DNA of 64,000 nt, taken from the NCBI RefSeq assembly GCF_003076755.1, contig NZ_QDKM01000003.1:248001-312000 (forward strand). Direction: 5' to 3'. This document shows, piece after piece, positions 37,209 through 46,582 of this stretch. The DNA comes from Pararhodobacter oceanensis. GTDB lineage: Bacteria; Pseudomonadota; Alphaproteobacteria; Rhodobacterales; Rhodobacteraceae. Numbering within the stretch: the first letter of the stretch is position 1; every line of letters starts with the position of its first letter. Both the position numbers and the translations under genes were made by a program. The notes under the pieces are model-generated. The model saw nothing but the letters and a program-made list of their open reading frames with translations, was not told the DNA's origin and ran no database searches.

Positions 37209-37943
37209 TTAACCGCGGCCGAGCCATGGCATATTACTGGCCATGATCGACAGGAAGGGGATATTGGTGCCCGCCGGTTGGCTGGCCATATGCAGCACCG
37301 CATCCGCCACTTGCGCGACATCCATCATCGGCTCGGGCTTGATGCTGCCGTCCGCCTGCGGCACGCCGCGTTCGATCTGCGCGGCAAGCTCGGTGCGCGC
37401 GTTGCCGATGTCGATCTGCCCGCAGGCGATATCGAACGGGCGGCCATCAAGCGCGAGGGTTTTGGTCAGCCCCGTGATCGCATGTTTGGTGCTGGTATAG
37501 GCGACCGAGCCGGGGCGCGGCGCATGGGCCGAGACCGAGCCGTTGTTGATGATCCGCCCGCCCTGTGGGTTCTGGCGGCGCATCTGGGCAAAAGCGGCGC
37601 GGGCGCTGAGGAACATGCCGGTGAGATTGACCTCGACCATGGCGCGCCAATCGGCGACGCTGAGCTCGTCAATCAACTGGCCAGGCAGCATTTTGCCCGC
37701 GTTGTTGAACAGCGCATCAATGCGTCCGAAACGCGCGGCGGTGGCGGCAAAGGCGGCCTCGACCTGCGCCTCATCGGTGACATCACAGGGCAGCGGCAGC
37801 GCGTCCGCGTGATCTGCGGCGAGCGCCTCCAGCGCCTCGGCCCCGCGTGCCAGCAGGGCGACCTGCCAGCCCGCCTCAATAAACCGTAGCGCCGTGGCGC
37901 GGCCGATCCCCGCGCTGGCACCGGTGATCACAATGGCGGGCAT
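37209..37943 (-). CDS. SDR-family oxidoreductase
   Basis: A 244-residue short-chain dehydrogenase. The NAD(P) motif is TGASAGIGRATALRF (about 6-20), the structural NNAG is FNNAGKML (about 84-91), and the catalytic Ser-Tyr-Lys are in NNGSVSAHAPRPGSVAYTSTK (NNGSVSAH then VAYTSTK). The substrate is unknown. It overlaps by one base the stop of an upstream stand-alone RAM-domain gene, an operon. Confidence 0.88.
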   Translation of the reverse strand: MPAIVITGASAGIGRATALRFIEAGWQVALLARGAEALEALAADHADALPLPCDVTDEAQVEAAFAATAARFGRIDALFNNAGKMLPGQLIDELSVADWRAMVEVNLTGMFLSARAAFAQMRRQNPQGGRIINNGSVSAHAPRPGSVAYTSTKHAITGLTKTLALDGRPFDIACGQIDIGNARTELAAQIERGVPQADGSIKPEPMMDVAQVADAVLHMASQPAGTNIPFLSIMASNMPWLGRG

Positions 37944-38179
37944 CAGAACGCCTTATAGGTCATCGTGGTCAGGGTGCGCGAGATATGCGGCACGTCGAAG
38001 AGATTCTCGCTCAGGTAATGGCCGACATCGGCGTCATCGGGGATATAGACCTTCGCGATCAGGTCCCAATCGCCCGAGGTCGAGAATAATTCCGACACGA
38101 TTTCACGGTCATAGATGGCGGTGGCCACCTCATAGGTCTTGCCGGGGGTGCAGCGGAATTGCACGAAAACGCATTGCAT
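37943..38179 (-). CDS. Stand-alone Lrp/AsnC ligand-binding (RAM) domain protein
   Basis: A 78-residue protein consisting only of the RAM/SIPP domain of Lrp regulators: MQCVFVQFRCTPGKTYEV, STSGDWDLIAKVYIPDD, VPHISRTLTTMTYKAF. It lacks the helix-turn-helix. Such proteins oligomerise and bind amino acids, but the role is unclear. AAAAGGAG precedes the ATG at 38179, so the longer frame to 38218 is rejected. It is translationally coupled to the SDR gene (TGATG). Confidence 0.88.
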   Translation of the reverse strand: MQCVFVQFRCTPGKTYEVATAIYDREIVSELFSTSGDWDLIAKVYIPDDADVGHYLSENLFDVPHISRTLTTMTYKAF

Positions 38180-38247
38180 GGCGGGGCTCCTTTTGCGCCG
38201 CAGACTATGCCACGGCACGGTTCAGGCGCAAGGGCTTGGGGCAGGCG

Positions 38248-38790
38248 TCAGGGCAGCAGCGGGTAGCTGGCGAGCGGGTCGTAAACCGGCCCCGAAGCGC
38301 GCAGGATCGAGCGGAACATCACCATTTCGGGGATCAGATAGGGATCGCTTTGCACCGCGCCCTGTTGCTGGATGCGGGCGGCGAGTTCCGGCGCACTCGC
38401 CTCGCCCTCGGCAAAGCGTGCCAGCGTAACATGGGGCACGAATTTGCGCGCTTTGATCGCGATATTGCTGTGCCGCGCCAGTTGCGTAACCTTGGCCTGC
38501 AGCGCCTTGAGGCCGGGGGTCAGGGCGAATGTGGCATGCAGATTGCGCGGCATCTGCCCGCCGAAGACATCCAGACCGGTGAGTTGCAGTTCCGGCGCCT
38601 CGAGCCTGCGGTTGTCGAGCGCGATATGCAGATCCTCCAGATCCGGCTCGCGCTGTTCGCCCAGAAACACCAGCGTCAGATGCAGGTTTTCGCGCGGCAC
38701 CGGATCGGTGAGCCGCAGCCCGTGTTGCAGGACGGTCAGACGGTGGATCAATGTGTCGGGCAGCGGCAGGGCGAGGAAAGCGCGGATCAT
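38248..38790 (-). CDS. thpR: RNA 2',3'-cyclic phosphodiesterase
   Basis: A 180-residue 2H phosphoesterase (LigT/ThpR family). The two HxTx motifs are NLHLTLVFLGE (about 40-50) and PHVTLARFAEGE (about 127-138). The enzyme opens 2',3'-cyclic phosphates on RNA and can ligate tRNA halves in vitro. It begins MIRAFLALPLPDTL, typical. It follows the RecD-like helicase gene with a 60-base gap on the same strand. Confidence 0.9.
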   Translation of the reverse strand: MIRAFLALPLPDTLIHRLTVLQHGLRLTDPVPRENLHLTLVFLGEQREPDLEDLHIALDNRRLEAPELQLTGLDVFGGQMPRNLHATFALTPGLKALQAKVTQLARHSNIAIKARKFVPHVTLARFAEGEASAPELAARIQQQGAVQSDPYLIPEMVMFRSILRASGPVYDPLASYPLLP

Positions 38791-38850
38791 GGCAGGTCAG
38801 CTAGGCTGCATTTGGCCGTGGGGCAAGGGGCGGTGGAGCAAGGGGCGCGG

Positions 38851-40386
38851 TCAGGCATCGGGCGATTGCAGCGCGAAGGGCGCGGGTTTGCCGCCCAGAT
38901 CATCCACCCGCAGCGGCCCGCTGGGACGGCCCAGCCGGTTGCGCACCACCCACAGAAGCCGGTGCTCGGCGCGGGTGATCGCCACATAGGCCAGCCGTTT
39001 CCACAGCGGAATCCCCGCCTCGGTGCGTCCGGCACGGGCGGCGGCATAAAGATCGGGCGCGAAGACCTGCACATCGGGCCATTGCGAGCCCTGCGCCTTG
39101 TGGATGGTCACCGCCGCCCCGTGCAAAAACGCCGCCCCCATACCCGCGGCATAGGGGATAAAGGGCTCTTCGGCGCCCTCACGCTCGATCTTGATGATCG
39201 AGGAGGCCGAGACCTGCGGCTCTTCGGCGCCGAACACATGCAGCCGCGAAAAGCCCGGGCGTCTGCCCGGCCCGAGGTAGACCACCTGCGCGCCTTTGAT
39301 CAGCCCGCGCGCCTCAAGGTCGATGCGCTTTTTGCGGTGTTTGAGCGGCAGTTCCAGCCCGTCGCAAATCAGCGGCTCACCGGGCAGAAGTTCGGTCTCG
39401 GGCGCATCGTATGCCGCGCGGAAGGCGTGGATCAGCCGGATGCGGGTGGCATTGCGCCAGACCAGCACCGGCGAGCGGCCCATCAGATCGCTTTCCACGC
39501 GCTGCGCCCAGACCACCCGCTCGTCGCGCTGCGCGACCTCTTCGATCTGGCGCTCGAACGCTTCAAACGTCAGATCGGGATCGGCCAGAGCATGCGCGAG
39601 ATCGAGGATCGGATTGTCCTGCGCCTGCCGGTGGACGCGGCTGAGCACCAGTTTGCTGGCCTCGGGCAGAGTGTCGAACACCATCTCGCCCGATTGCCCG
39701 ACCGGTGCCAGCTGCGCAGGATCGCCAAACAGGACCAGCGTCTGGAAGATTTCCTGCAGATCCTCCACCTGTCGCGCGTCGAGCATCGAGCTTTCATCAA
39801 TGAACCCCACGTCCAGCGGCTCTTCGCGGCGCTTCCAGCCCTTGATGAAATCCGAGCCGCGCAACCCCGCCGCCGCCAGCGCGCCGGGGATCGAGGGCTG
39901 CGTGTCGTAAAACGCCTTGGCGCGGTCAAGCGCGGTCTCGCCGAGGTCGGGCATCTCGGGGCGCGGCCCGTTGCCGGCCAGCCATTCGGCGATTTTCTCG
40001 TATTCGGGATCATAAAGCGGCGTGTAGAGAATGCGGTGAATGGTCGTCGCCGGCACGCCGCGGTTGCGCAGCACCGAGGCGGCCTTGTTGGTCGGCGCCA
40101 GAATCGCCAGCGTGCGCCGCTCCTTGCGCCGCCGCCCCTCGTAATCGCCAGACACCGTCTCGACACCGGCGTTGATCAGCGCTTTGGTCAGTTCCGCCAG
40201 CAGCATGGTCTTGCCCGAGCCCGCCTTGCCCAGAACCGCGCGCAATGTGCCCTCGGCCTCGGCATCCGGCGGCGTGGTGCCCTCGCCCAGAATATCAATC
40301 CCGGCCTGTTCCAACAGCGTCGACAGCGCGTCCCAGGCGGCGGCCTGATCGTCGGAAAATGAAATGGAAACCGGCATCTGCGTCAT
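38851..40386 (-). CDS. RecD/Pif1-like superfamily 1 DNA helicase
   Basis: A 511-residue SF1 helicase. Motif I is GKAGSGKTMLLAEL (about 50-63), motif II FIDESSMLD, motif III LFGDPAQLAPVGQSGEM, motif V VTIHKAQGSQWPDVQVF, and motif VI YVAITRAEHRL, all intact. It resembles RecD2/Pif1-type 5'-3' helicases found as stand-alone genes in Rhodobacterales; no RecBC partners are nearby. The frame extends to 40497 through the repeat, so I start at 40386 (MTQMPVSISF); no clear RBS is visible. Confidence 0.85.
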   Translation of the reverse strand: MTQMPVSISFSDDQAAAWDALSTLLEQAGIDILGEGTTPPDAEAEGTLRAVLGKAGSGKTMLLAELTKALINAGVETVSGDYEGRRRKERRTLAILAPTNKAASVLRNRGVPATTIHRILYTPLYDPEYEKIAEWLAGNGPRPEMPDLGETALDRAKAFYDTQPSIPGALAAAGLRGSDFIKGWKRREEPLDVGFIDESSMLDARQVEDLQEIFQTLVLFGDPAQLAPVGQSGEMVFDTLPEASKLVLSRVHRQAQDNPILDLAHALADPDLTFEAFERQIEEVAQRDERVVWAQRVESDLMGRSPVLVWRNATRIRLIHAFRAAYDAPETELLPGEPLICDGLELPLKHRKKRIDLEARGLIKGAQVVYLGPGRRPGFSRLHVFGAEEPQVSASSIIKIEREGAEEPFIPYAAGMGAAFLHGAAVTIHKAQGSQWPDVQVFAPDLYAAARAGRTEAGIPLWKRLAYVAITRAEHRLLWVVRNRLGRPSGPLRVDDLGGKPAPFALQSPDA

Positions 40387-40443
40387 GGCGCGACCATAGG
40401 CCAAGCCCTTGGCAGAGGGAAGCTGCAGGGCGCCACTTGCCGC

Positions 40444-40560
40444 GTCATCTGTCCAAAAATATCCACGGGGGATCCAAGGGGGTGCGTGCACCCCCATGGG
40501 CGGGTGCAGGGTGGCAACCCGCGCGGGCCAAGGGGGCTCGATGCCCCCGAGGCCCGCCCC
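40444..40560 (-). repeat. 3'-end hairpin repeat, copy B
   Basis: A 117-base element equal in length and about 95% identical by eye to 6588-6704. One base of the 12-base hairpin arm is changed (40474-40499). It ends 3 bases before the mtaB stop codon on the minus strand, i.e. immediately 3' of that gene. Confidence 0.75.
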
Positions 40561-40563
40561 CCT

Positions 40564-41850
40564 TCACCCCGCCAGCAATTGCCGCCCGTCATGGCCGATG
40601 ATCCGGGCCGAGATGATCTCGCCCACCGGCTGGTCGCTGCCAAACGCGACTTCGGTGAATTGCGCGGTGCGCCCCATGCGCGGGTTTTCCATCAGGATTT
40701 GATGCGCGCGCCCCACCTGCTGCGCCAGATGCGCTTGCGCCAGCCCCTCGCCCAAGGTCCGCAGCCGCGCCGCGCGGGCTTTGATCTGCGTGCCGCCCAC
40801 CTGCGGCATGCGCGCGGCGGGGGTGCCTTTGCGTGCCGAATAGGGGAAGACATGCAGCCATGTCAGCCCGCAATCGCGCGCCAGAGCCAGCGAGTTTTCG
40901 AACATCTCTTCGGTCTCGGTCGGGAAGCCCGCGATCAGATCGGCGCCGAACACCAGATCGGGGCGTGCGCGGCGCATATCGGTGCAAAATTCAATCGCAT
41001 CCTCGCGTGAGTGGCGGCGCTTCATCCGTTTGAGGATCATATTATCGCCCGCCTGCAGGCTCAGATGCAGATGCGGCATCAGGCGCGGCTCGGAGGCGAT
41101 CGCCTCGATCAGCGCCGGATCGGCCTCAATCGAGTCAATCGAGGAAATCCGCAGCCGCGGCAGATCCGGCACCAGCCGCAGAATGCGGCGCACCAGATCG
41201 CCGAGTTTCGGCGTCGCCGGCAGATCCGCGCCCCATGAGGTCAGATCGACGCCCGTGAGCACCACCTCGTTATAGCCCGCGCCGACCAGCCGCTTGATTT
41301 GCTCGACCACCACGCCGGCGGGCACCGAGCGTGAATTGCCGCGCCCGTAGGGGATAATGCAGAAAGTGCAGCGGTGGTCGCAGCCGTTTTGCACCTGCAC
41401 ATAGGCGCGCGCGCGGCTGCCGAAACCGTCGATCAGATGACCGGCGGTCTCGCGCACGCTGAGAATGTCATCGACCTGCACGCGCTCGGTCTCTCCGATC
41501 AGGTCCGGTGTCATCTGCTGCCATGTCTCGGGCTGCATCTTCTCGTGGTTGCCGATCACGCGGGTGACCTCGGGCATTTCGGCAAAGGTCTCGGGCTCGG
41601 TCTGCGCGGCGCAGCCGGTGACGATGATTGCCGCCTCGGGGTTGTCGCGGCGGATTTTGCGGATTTCCTGGCGCGCCTTGCGCACCGCCTCGGCGGTCAC
41701 CGCGCAGGTGTTGACGATATGGGCGTTGGCGACGCCCGCCTGCGCCGCGAGTTCCTTCATCGCCTCGGTTTCATAGGCGTTGAGGCGGCAGCCCAGCGTG
41801 GTGAAACTGGGCGCGGCGCTGGCTGGCAGGTTGAGTTTGGGCGGGTTCAT
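40564..41850 (-). CDS. mtaB: tRNA t6A37 methylthiotransferase MtaB
   Basis: A 428-residue radical-SAM methylthiotransferase that converts t6A37 to ms2t6A in tRNA. The N-terminal UPF0004 domain has its three cluster cysteines ([31 protein letters not shown]). The radical-SAM cysteines are in [19 protein letters not shown] (about 152-170). A C-terminal TRAM-like region follows. It overlaps dapF by 4 bases (ATGA) and so is the second gene of the dapF-mtaB operon. tsaB, of the pathway making its substrate, is elsewhere in the window. Confidence 0.94.
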   Translation of the reverse strand: MNPPKLNLPASAAPSFTTLGCRLNAYETEAMKELAAQAGVANAHIVNTCAVTAEAVRKARQEIRKIRRDNPEAAIIVTGCAAQTEPETFAEMPEVTRVIGNHEKMQPETWQQMTPDLIGETERVQVDDILSVRETAGHLIDGFGSRARAYVQVQNGCDHRCTFCIIPYGRGNSRSVPAGVVVEQIKRLVGAGYNEVVLTGVDLTSWGADLPATPKLGDLVRRILRLVPDLPRLRISSIDSIEADPALIEAIASEPRLMPHLHLSLQAGDNMILKRMKRRHSREDAIEFCTDMRRARPDLVFGADLIAGFPTETEEMFENSLALARDCGLTWLHVFPYSARKGTPAARMPQVGGTQIKARAARLRTLGEGLAQAHLAQQVGRAHQILMENPRMGRTAQFTEVAFGSDQPVGEIISARIIGHDGRQLLAG

Positions 41851-42677
41851 AACGCCTCCAGAAATTCGGGCGCGATTTGGGCGGTGAACACATCCGCCAC
41901 CGGACCGGTCAGCCAGACCCCGTCGTCGCGCCAGTCGGCGATCAAGGTGCCGCCATCGAGATCAAGCCGCACGCGCCATCCGGTGATCCCGCGCTGCGCC
42001 GCCGCCACCGCCGCCGCGCATGCGCCCGAGCCGCAGGCCAGCGTCACGCCGGTGCCACGCTCCCAGACCCGCATGCGCAGGTGATCGGGGCCCAGCAGGC
42101 TGACGAATTCGACATTCGTGCGCTCGGGGAACAGCGGGTCATGCTCAACCTCTGCGCCGCGCACCTCCAGCGCCACCGCCTCGGCGTCAGGCACGAAAAA
42201 CACGCAATGGGGGTTGCCCATGCCGACACCGACGGGATCGCCTGCAAGCGGCAGATGCAGCGGATCAACGGCCTGGCTGAGCGGGATATCCTGCCAGTCG
42301 GTCAAGGGCGCGCCCATATTGACCCAGACCTGCCCGCCCTCAAGCCGCGCCTCCAGCAGACCGCGCGCGGTGCGAATGCGCAGCGCCTCCTGCCCGCTTT
42401 GACGCATCACCAGCGCGGCGACGCAGCGCGTGGCATTGCCGCAGGCGCCCGCCATGGTGCCGTCGCTGTTCCAGAAATCCAGCGCCAGATCGGCGTCATC
42501 AGCATCACGCAGCTCGGCCAATTGGTCGAAACCGACGCCGCGATGCCGGTCGCCAAGCGCACGCGCCAGCACAGGCGTGGTCACCGCCCCGCGCCCGCGC
42601 GAGTCGATCACCACGAAATCATTGCCCGCCCCATGCATCTTGCGAAAGGTCAGACCACTGGTCCCAATGCTCTCCAT
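41847..42677 (-). CDS. dapF: Diaminopimelate epimerase
   Basis: A 276-residue enzyme converting LL- to meso-diaminopimelate for lysine and peptidoglycan. The two catalytic cysteines are in GACGNATRC and [26 protein letters not shown] is the usual N-terminal motif. The frame is open upstream to 42947, but the family N-terminus ([12 protein letters not shown]) indicates the ATG at 42677. It overlaps mtaB. Confidence 0.95.
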   Translation of the reverse strand: MESIGTSGLTFRKMHGAGNDFVVIDSRGRGAVTTPVLARALGDRHRGVGFDQLAELRDADDADLALDFWNSDGTMAGACGNATRCVAALVMRQSGQEALRIRTARGLLEARLEGGQVWVNMGAPLTDWQDIPLSQAVDPLHLPLAGDPVGVGMGNPHCVFFVPDAEAVALEVRGAEVEHDPLFPERTNVEFVSLLGPDHLRMRVWERGTGVTLACGSGACAAAVAAAQRGITGWRVRLDLDGGTLIADWRDDGVWLTGPVADVFTAQIAPEFLEAL

Positions 42678-42821
42678 CCCCGCGATATAAGGGATAAACC
42701 ATGCCGCTGCCAGTGGGCAGTGTGCAGGAAAACGCGGGCTGTGGCGCGGCGCTGTAGACAGGGGGCGCGCTTGGCCGCAACATGGCTGCGGGCGCTTTGT
42801 GCAGCGGTTTGAGGGGGGCGG

Positions 42822-45725
42822 ATGAACGCGCAGGCGGTGAAGACAAAGCTGTTCATATCCTATTCTCGGCAGGATGACGCCCGCATCGAGCCGCTTTATG
42901 CCGCGCTTGTGGCGCGTGATGATCTGACGGTGTTTCGCGACATTCACGACATTCTGCCAAGTGAGGCCTGGCAGCCGCGGCTGGAGAAACTGATCCGCGA
43001 GAGCGATGTGATGCTATTCGCGATCTCGCCCGCCTCGGTGAGTTCGGAAATCTGCGCGTGGGAGCTGGATCTGGCCGCCGCGCTGAACAAGCGGATCATT
43101 CCGGTGGTGCTGGAACCGGTGGCGGATCTGCGCCGCGAGGTGCCCGAACCTGCCGCCAAGCTGAACTATATTTTCCTGACCGATGCGGATGATTTCGCGG
43201 CTGGGCTGGGCAAGATCACCTATGCGATCAACCTCGATATCGGATGGATTCGCGAGCATACGCGGCTGGCGGAACTGGCCGCGCGTTGGCAGGCAGGGCA
43301 GACGGTCGGAGCGCAGCCCCTGCGCGGCGGCGAGTTGGAGGAGGCCGAGGCGTGGCTTTTGTCCAAGCCCCAAGATGCGCCCGAGCCGACCGCCCTGCAG
43401 CGGCGGTTCTTGCTGGAAAGCCGCCGTGCGCAATCTCGGCGTCAGCGGCGCGGTTTGACCGTCGCGCTGGCGGCTTTGGCGGGGGTGGCGCTGCTGGCGG
43501 GGTTCGCCTTTGTGCAGCGCAATGCGGCGCTGGAGAATGAGGCGCGCGCGCAGCGGCAGACCGAGATTGCCTTGGCCGAGACCGCCCGCGCCGAGGCAGC
43601 CTTGACCCAGGCCGGTGCCGAGCGGGACCGCGCCGAGCGCAATTTCGACACCGCGCGGGCGGCGATCAATGCTTTGGTGTTTGATATCGCGCAGGGGCTG
43701 CAGGATGCGCAAGGGCTGCGGCTGGAAAGCCTGAACGCGATCCTGTCACGCGCCGAAGCCGCGGTGATGGAGCTGCGGGCCTCTGATCCCGAGAACGCCG
43801 ATCTGCGCCAGATCGAAGCCGCGATGCGGGTGGAGTTTGCCGAGGTTTACGCCGGTTCGGGCGCGCGACAGCAGGCTCTGGCCTCGGCGCTGCGGGCGCA
43901 GGAGCTGCTGGCGGGGCTGTTGGACAGCGCGCCCGGAAACCGCCAGTGGCAGCGTGATCTCTCGGTGGCGCTTGAGCGAATCGGCGATCTGCGCCTGCAG
44001 GCCGGTGAGGTCGAGGCGGCGCTGGCGGTGTTCACCGAGGGGCTGGGGATCCGCCGAGGCTTGGCAAGCGCTGCGCCGCGTGATGCCGGTGGCCAGCGCG
44101 ACATCTCGATCAGCCTCGAGCGGATCGGTGCGCTGCATCTGCGCGCCGGTGACAGTGCGGCGGCGCTGGCCGCCTATCGCGAGGGGCTGGATATTCGCCA
44201 CCGGCTTGCCGCGCGGGCACCGACGGATGCGCAGGCGCAGCGGGATATCGCGGTCAGCCTGAACAATATCGGCGATCTGCACCAGCGCGCGGGCGATACC
44301 GTGGCGGCGCTTTCCGCCTACCGCGAGGGGCTGCAGATCACCCGCGCGCTGCTGGCTGGCAATCCGGGCAATACCCTCTGGCAGCGCAGCCTTGCGGTCA
44401 GTCTGAACCGCGTCGGCGATATGCAATTGCGTGGCGGTGACCGGGCAGCGGCGCTGGCTTCTTACCGTGAGGGGTTGGAGATCACCCGCGCTTTGGCGGC
44501 CAGCGATCCGGGCAATACGCTGTGGCTGCGCGATGTGGCGATCTCACTGGGCAAGATCGGGGATTTGCAGCGGGCGGCGGGCGATCTGACCGCCGCGCGC
44601 GCGGCTTTTGCCGAGGCGCTGGAGATCGCGCGGCAACTGGCGGCGCGGGATGCGGGCAACACCGAATGGCAGCGCGATATCGCGATCAGCCTCGAACGGG
44701 TCGGTGATCTGCAGCTGCAGGCAGGCGATACGGGTGCCGCGCGCGAGGCCTATGCCGAGGGGATGGAGATCCGCCGTCAGCTATTGGCGACCGATCCGCG
44801 CAACACCCAATGGCAGCGCGATGTGTCGCTGGGGCTGGACCGGATCGGCGATCTGCAGCGGCGCGCGGGCGAGATGACTGCGGCGCTGGCCACCTACCGC
44901 GAGGCGCTGGCGATCGAGCGGCAACTGGTGGCGGTGGATCAGCAGAACACCGGATGGCAGCGCGGGCTGGCGATCACTCTGAACAAGATCGGCGATCTGC
45001 AGTTCGGCGCCGGTGACGCCGAAGCGGCGCTGGCCGCTTACGGTGAGGCGCTGGAGATTGCCCGGCAGTTGACCGCAATCGCGCCGCGGGATGCGCAGTG
45101 GCAGCATGATGTGGCTTATGGGTTGAACCGGATCGGCGAGGTGCATCTACAGGCGGGTGCGGTGCCGGAGGCGCTGGCGGCGTTTGACGCGGCGCTGGCG
45201 GTGATCCGCAACCTCTTGGCCGCCGAGCCTGACAACTTGCAATGGCAGCGCGATCTGGCGGTGACGCTGCTCAAGACCGGCTATCTGCACGCGCGCGCCG
45301 AGGATTTCGACGCAGCGCTTGGTGCGTTTCAGGCATCAGAGCAAGCCGCGCGGCGCCTGCTGGCGGTCGATGCCGCGCAGGCGCTCTGGCAGGAGGATCT
45401 GGCGCGCAGCCTTGACGGGATCGGCGCGCTGCATCTGCATAGAGAGGACCGCGCGGCGGCGCAGAGGGCTTATGGCGAGGCGCTGGCGGTCCGGCGCAAC
45501 CTCGCGGCGACGGACCCCGAGGATGCCGCGCCCAAGGCGGCGCTGGCGGTTGGTCTTTACAATCTGTCGCAGGCCAGCGCCCCCGCCCGCGCGGCAGAAT
45601 TGCTGCGCGAATCGCTGGACATCGTGGACGGGCTGGCGCGGCAAGGGGCGCTGACGGGTGAGCAACAGGGCTGGCCCGAGTTTCTGCGCGCGGCGCTGGT
45701 GCAGGTGCAGGCCGACAGCGAGTAG
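42822..45725 (+). CDS. TIR domain - membrane anchor - TPR array protein
   Basis: A 967-residue protein. Residues 7-137 are a TIR domain ([36 protein letters not shown]); Glu81 in CAWELD is at the position of the catalytic glutamate of NAD-cleaving TIRs. Residues about 211-231 form one membrane span, then a Glu/Ala/Arg coiled coil (235-275). From about 375 to 945 run some eleven 48-residue TPR-like repeats, each with [20 protein letters not shown]-type cores. TIR proteins of bacteria act in anti-phage defence or as effectors; the TPR array should bind a partner. Whether this one cleaves NAD is not known. It is divergent from dapF and followed by two small exported peptides. Confidence 0.85.
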   Translation: MNAQAVKTKLFISYSRQDDARIEPLYAALVARDDLTVFRDIHDILPSEAWQPRLEKLIRESDVMLFAISPASVSSEICAWELDLAAALNKRIIPVVLEPVADLRREVPEPAAKLNYIFLTDADDFAAGLGKITYAINLDIGWIREHTRLAELAARWQAGQTVGAQPLRGGELEEAEAWLLSKPQDAPEPTALQRRFLLESRRAQSRRQRRGLTVALAALAGVALLAGFAFVQRNAALENEARAQRQTEIALAETARAEAALTQAGAERDRAERNFDTARAAINALVFDIAQGLQDAQGLRLESLNAILSRAEAAVMELRASDPENADLRQIEAAMRVEFAEVYAGSGARQQALASALRAQELLAGLLDSAPGNRQWQRDLSVALERIGDLRLQAGEVEAALAVFTEGLGIRRGLASAAPRDAGGQRDISISLERIGALHLRAGDSAAALAAYREGLDIRHRLAARAPTDAQAQRDIAVSLNNIGDLHQRAGDTVAALSAYREGLQITRALLAGNPGNTLWQRSLAVSLNRVGDMQLRGGDRAAALASYREGLEITRALAASDPGNTLWLRDVAISLGKIGDLQRAAGDLTAARAAFAEALEIARQLAARDAGNTEWQRDIAISLERVGDLQLQAGDTGAAREAYAEGMEIRRQLLATDPRNTQWQRDVSLGLDRIGDLQRRAGEMTAALATYREALAIERQLVAVDQQNTGWQRGLAITLNKIGDLQFGAGDAEAALAAYGEALEIARQLTAIAPRDAQWQHDVAYGLNRIGEVHLQAGAVPEALAAFDAALAVIRNLLAAEPDNLQWQRDLAVTLLKTGYLHARAEDFDAALGAFQASEQAARRLLAVDAAQALWQEDLARSLDGIGALHLHREDRAAAQRAYGEALAVRRNLAATDPEDAAPKAALAVGLYNLSQASAPARAAELLRESLDIVDGLARQGALTGEQQGWPEFLRAALVQVQADSE

Positions 45726-45957
45726 GTATACCGCCCCGATTCGTGTGAAATCCGGTGATTCCCTTGATGCAGCCTGCTCTGCGGGCGTGCCGCCCTGCCC
45801 GTATGGCAAAAATTTCCAAGTTTTTATCCACGCAGATTCAGACACTTGCGCGATTTCTTCGGCGCGGTGCAATTAAGTGTATTTACAACACTATCAGAAA
45901 GTGTCAAAACTACATTATCGAAAGACAAACCAAACCCTCAACCCCACGGAGACTGAC
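45726..45957. promoter_or_regulatory. Control region before the twin peptides with AGTGT/ACACT boxes
   Basis: A 232-base gap, AT-rich in its last 90 bases. AGTGT (45876-45880), ACACT (45888-45892) and AGTGT (45900-45904) alternate in orientation with exactly 7 bases between each; another ACACT lies at 45842-45846. This looks like a regulator-binding array for the peptide gene at 45958. No clear sigma-70 promoter could be placed. Confidence 0.4.
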
Positions 45958-46167
45958 ATGATTAAGACCTCGCTCACCGCCACCGCCTTCACCCTGATCG
46001 CCGGCCTGTCCAACGCCTCGCCCGCCCCCGTCGATCTGCCCCGCAACACGGTCACCGCGACGCAAATCCATGAGACCGCACAGATCGAACAACTGGCCAC
46101 TTACTGCGAATGGGCGACGGTCTATGACTACTACGGCAACTGGATCACCGTCTGGCAGTGCTACTAA
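45958..46167 (+). CDS. Small exported peptide 1 with Cys-bounded aromatic C-terminus
   Basis: A 69-residue protein with a signal peptide (MIKTSLTATAFTLIAGLSNA, cleavage after about residue 20). After a variable middle it ends in a 21-residue module: CEWATVYDYYGNW followed by ITVWQCY. The two cysteines bracket 17 residues, seven of them aromatic, suggesting a disulfide-closed hairpin in the periplasm or outside. The start at 45958 has CGGAGA 6 bases upstream. I recognise no family. Its neighbour repeats the same C-terminal module, so it is under selection and the frame is real. Confidence 0.75.
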   Translation: MIKTSLTATAFTLIAGLSNASPAPVDLPRNTVTATQIHETAQIEQLATYCEWATVYDYYGNWITVWQCY

Positions 46168-46233
46168 ACCCGCCGGAACCCTCGCAACCACGACCTTAAT
46201 TTAACTTTACTTTCAAATTTTTCGGAGGAAACC

Positions 46234-46461
46234 ATGTTTAAACTTACCCTCAGTGCCGCCGCCCTTGCCCTCGCCACTTTCAGCGCTCAGGCCACGCCTG
46301 TCACCGAGATCACCCTTGCTGAGAGCCCCTCGCTTCTGACCGCTCAACGCGCCGCCGCGGAGCCGCAAACCGAAGCCCTCGATCAAGTCGCCTATTACTG
46401 CGAATGGGCCACGGTCTATGATTACTACGGCAATTGGGTCACCGTCTGGCAGTGCTATTGA
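46234..46461 (+). CDS. Small exported peptide 2, paralogue of the preceding gene
   Basis: A 75-residue protein with a signal peptide (MFKLTLSAAALALATFSAQA, cleavage about residue 20), an unrelated acidic linker (TEITLAESPSLLTAQRAAAE) and the same ending as its neighbour: CEWATVYDYYGNW plus VTVWQCY, with one Ile-to-Val change. TCGGAGGAAACC is a strong RBS. It lies 66 bases downstream of peptide 1, probably co-transcribed. The conserved end against diverged signal and linker sequences points to a function residing in the C-terminal loop. Confidence 0.75.
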   Translation: MFKLTLSAAALALATFSAQATPVTEITLAESPSLLTAQRAAAEPQTEALDQVAYYCEWATVYDYYGNWVTVWQCY

Positions 46462-46471
46462 TCCAAAGACC

Positions 46472-46499
46472 GGCGGTGCCCCCTGCGATTGGCACCGCC
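46472..46499 (+). terminator. Hairpin after the twin peptide genes
   Basis: A perfect 9-base stem GGCGGTGCC/GGCACCGCC with a 10-base loop, starting 10 bases after the stop. There is no U-run, so it may be a 3'-end stabilising hairpin or a weak terminator. Confidence 0.45.
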
Positions 46500-46522
46500 C
46501 GCAAAATCCCCACGGCAACAAG

Positions 46523-46553
46523 CTACCCTAGCCCGATAAAACGGATAGGGTAG
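46523..46553. promoter_or_regulatory. Inverted repeat upstream of the Nudix regulator
   Basis: CTACCCTA (46523-46530) and TAGGGTAG (46546-46553) are perfect inverted arms 15 bases apart, with a nested CCG-ATAAAA-CGG. It lies 30 bases before the start of an NrtR-like Nudix-winged-helix protein, so it is a candidate operator for autoregulation. Confidence 0.45.
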
Positions 46554-46582
46554 CGCTGCGTTTTGGCATAGAGACAGGCCCT

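Noticed and set aside
37894-40362. 822-codon plus-strand open frame
   Set aside because: Antisense to thpR and the RecD/Pif1-like helicase, with no recognisable domain.
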